Source of the DNA: Acidobacteriota bacterium
GTDB taxonomy: Bacteria; Acidobacteriota; UBA6911; RPQK01; JADFOI01
Reading direction: 5' to 3'
Length of the DNA: 14,714 bases
Assembly (NCBI GenBank): GCA_027295745.1
Contig: JAPUKI010000237.1
Span: 1 to 14,714 of the forward strand
Part shown: positions 14,326-14,714 of the stretch, one piece after another
Layout: the number at the start of each line of letters is the position of its first letter
Position numbering within the stretch: position 1 is the stretch's first letter
The notes under the pieces: generated by a model
Database searches by the model: none
Seen by the model: only the letters and a program-made list of their open reading frames with translations
Told to the model about the DNA's origin: nothing
Position numbers and translations under genes: made by a program

Positions 14326-14714
14326 CTAGTCCAGGTGCCGGAACTGCTGGCCTGTGTAAATCTGGCGGGGACGGGCGATCTTCTGCTCGGAGTCTAAAAG
14401 CATCTCCTCCCACTGGGCCAACCATCCCACCGTTCGGCCGATGGCAAACAGCACCGAAAACATGTCCACCGGAATCCCCATGGACTGGTAGATCAGGCCC
14501 GAATAGAAATCCACATTCGGATACAGCTTTCGCTTCACAAAGTAGTCATCCTTCAGCGCGACACCCTCCAGTTCAAGGGCCAGATCGAGCAGGGGATTGC
14601 GGCCCGTTACTTCGAAGACCCGGTCAGCCATCTCCTTGATGATTTGCGCTCGGGGATCGTAGTTCTTATAGACACGGTGACCGAAACCCATCAGCCGGGC
14701 TTTTCCGGATTTAA
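14326..14714 (-). CDS. gltA: Citrate synthase, C-terminal part (5' end beyond window)
   Basis: The frame is open to the right edge: KSGKARLMGFGHRVYKNYDP continues upstream without a start, so the Met within it is internal. The visible 129 residues include the catalytic His in GFGHRVYK (equivalent to H305 of E. coli GltA) and the catalytic Asp in LYPNVDFYSGL (D362 equivalent). MFSVLFAIGRTVGWLAQWEEM and RPRQIYTGQ then complete the C-terminus of type II hexameric-type citrate synthases. The enzyme condenses oxaloacetate and acetyl-CoA in the TCA cycle. It ends with TAG, convergent with the DsbA-like gene and only 10 nt away, leaving no room for a normal terminator between them. Confidence 0.95.
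   Translation of the reverse strand, partial: KSGKARLMGFGHRVYKNYDPRAQIIKEMADRVFEVTGRNPLLDLALELEGVALKDDYFVKRKLYPNVDFYSGLIYQSMGIPVDMFSVLFAIGRTVGWLAQWEEMLLDSEQKIARPRQIYTGQQFRHLD

Overview
The window looks like a chromosomal segment of an uncultivated, deep-branching bacterium with a Gram-negative type envelope. I judge this from the gene mix. There are two adjacent F420-type flavoprotein genes, a thioredoxin-fold gene that reads best as a selenoprotein, a MobB-MobA fusion, citrate synthase, several exported proteins or lipoproteins, and palindromic repeats in the larger intergenic gaps. UGA ends several intact genes here (the LLM oxidoreductase, threonine ammonia-lyase), so it is a normal stop codon in this genome. 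I cannot assign a phylum from sequence alone. There are no rRNA or tRNA genes and no CRISPR array.

Layout. 1-2364 (all minus): the 5' part of a small membrane-anchored protein, a PPOX-fold protein and an LLM-class F420-type oxidoreductase nearly abutting, then arfB (ribosome rescue). 2472-4680 (plus): a sugar-phosphate nucleotidyltransferase overlapping threonine ammonia-lyase by 11 nt. 4868-5743 (plus): an exported protein with a kinase-like catalytic loop. 5744-6261: a gene-free stretch of palindromes and repeats, including a composite inverted repeat of about 190 bp. 6262-6831 (minus): a small multi-pass membrane protein. 6838-7261: gene-free, containing a 319-bp segment bounded by inverted repeats. 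7262-10139 (plus): two GT4-like glycosyltransferases. 10206-10513: a MITE-like insertion with a 9-bp target duplication that supplies the stop codon of the following mobB-mobA gene (10502-11590, minus). 11780-12313 (plus): an acidic, His/Met-rich lipoprotein, convergent with an exported M48 metalloprotease (12349-13368, minus). 13524-14315 (plus): a DsbA-like protein whose first catalytic Cys codon is UGA. 14326-14714 (minus): the C-terminal part of citrate synthase.

How the genes fit together. The genes are mostly housekeeping or envelope functions in short transcription units. The F420-type pair may share one redox cofactor. The two glycosyltransferases probably act in one glycoside or compatible-solute pathway. 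The M48 protease and the DsbA-like protein are divergent and both handle exported proteins. The points most worth attention are the predicted selenoprotein with a SECIS-like hairpin, the transposition footprint in mobB-mobA, the exported kinase-like protein, and the layered palindromic repeats.
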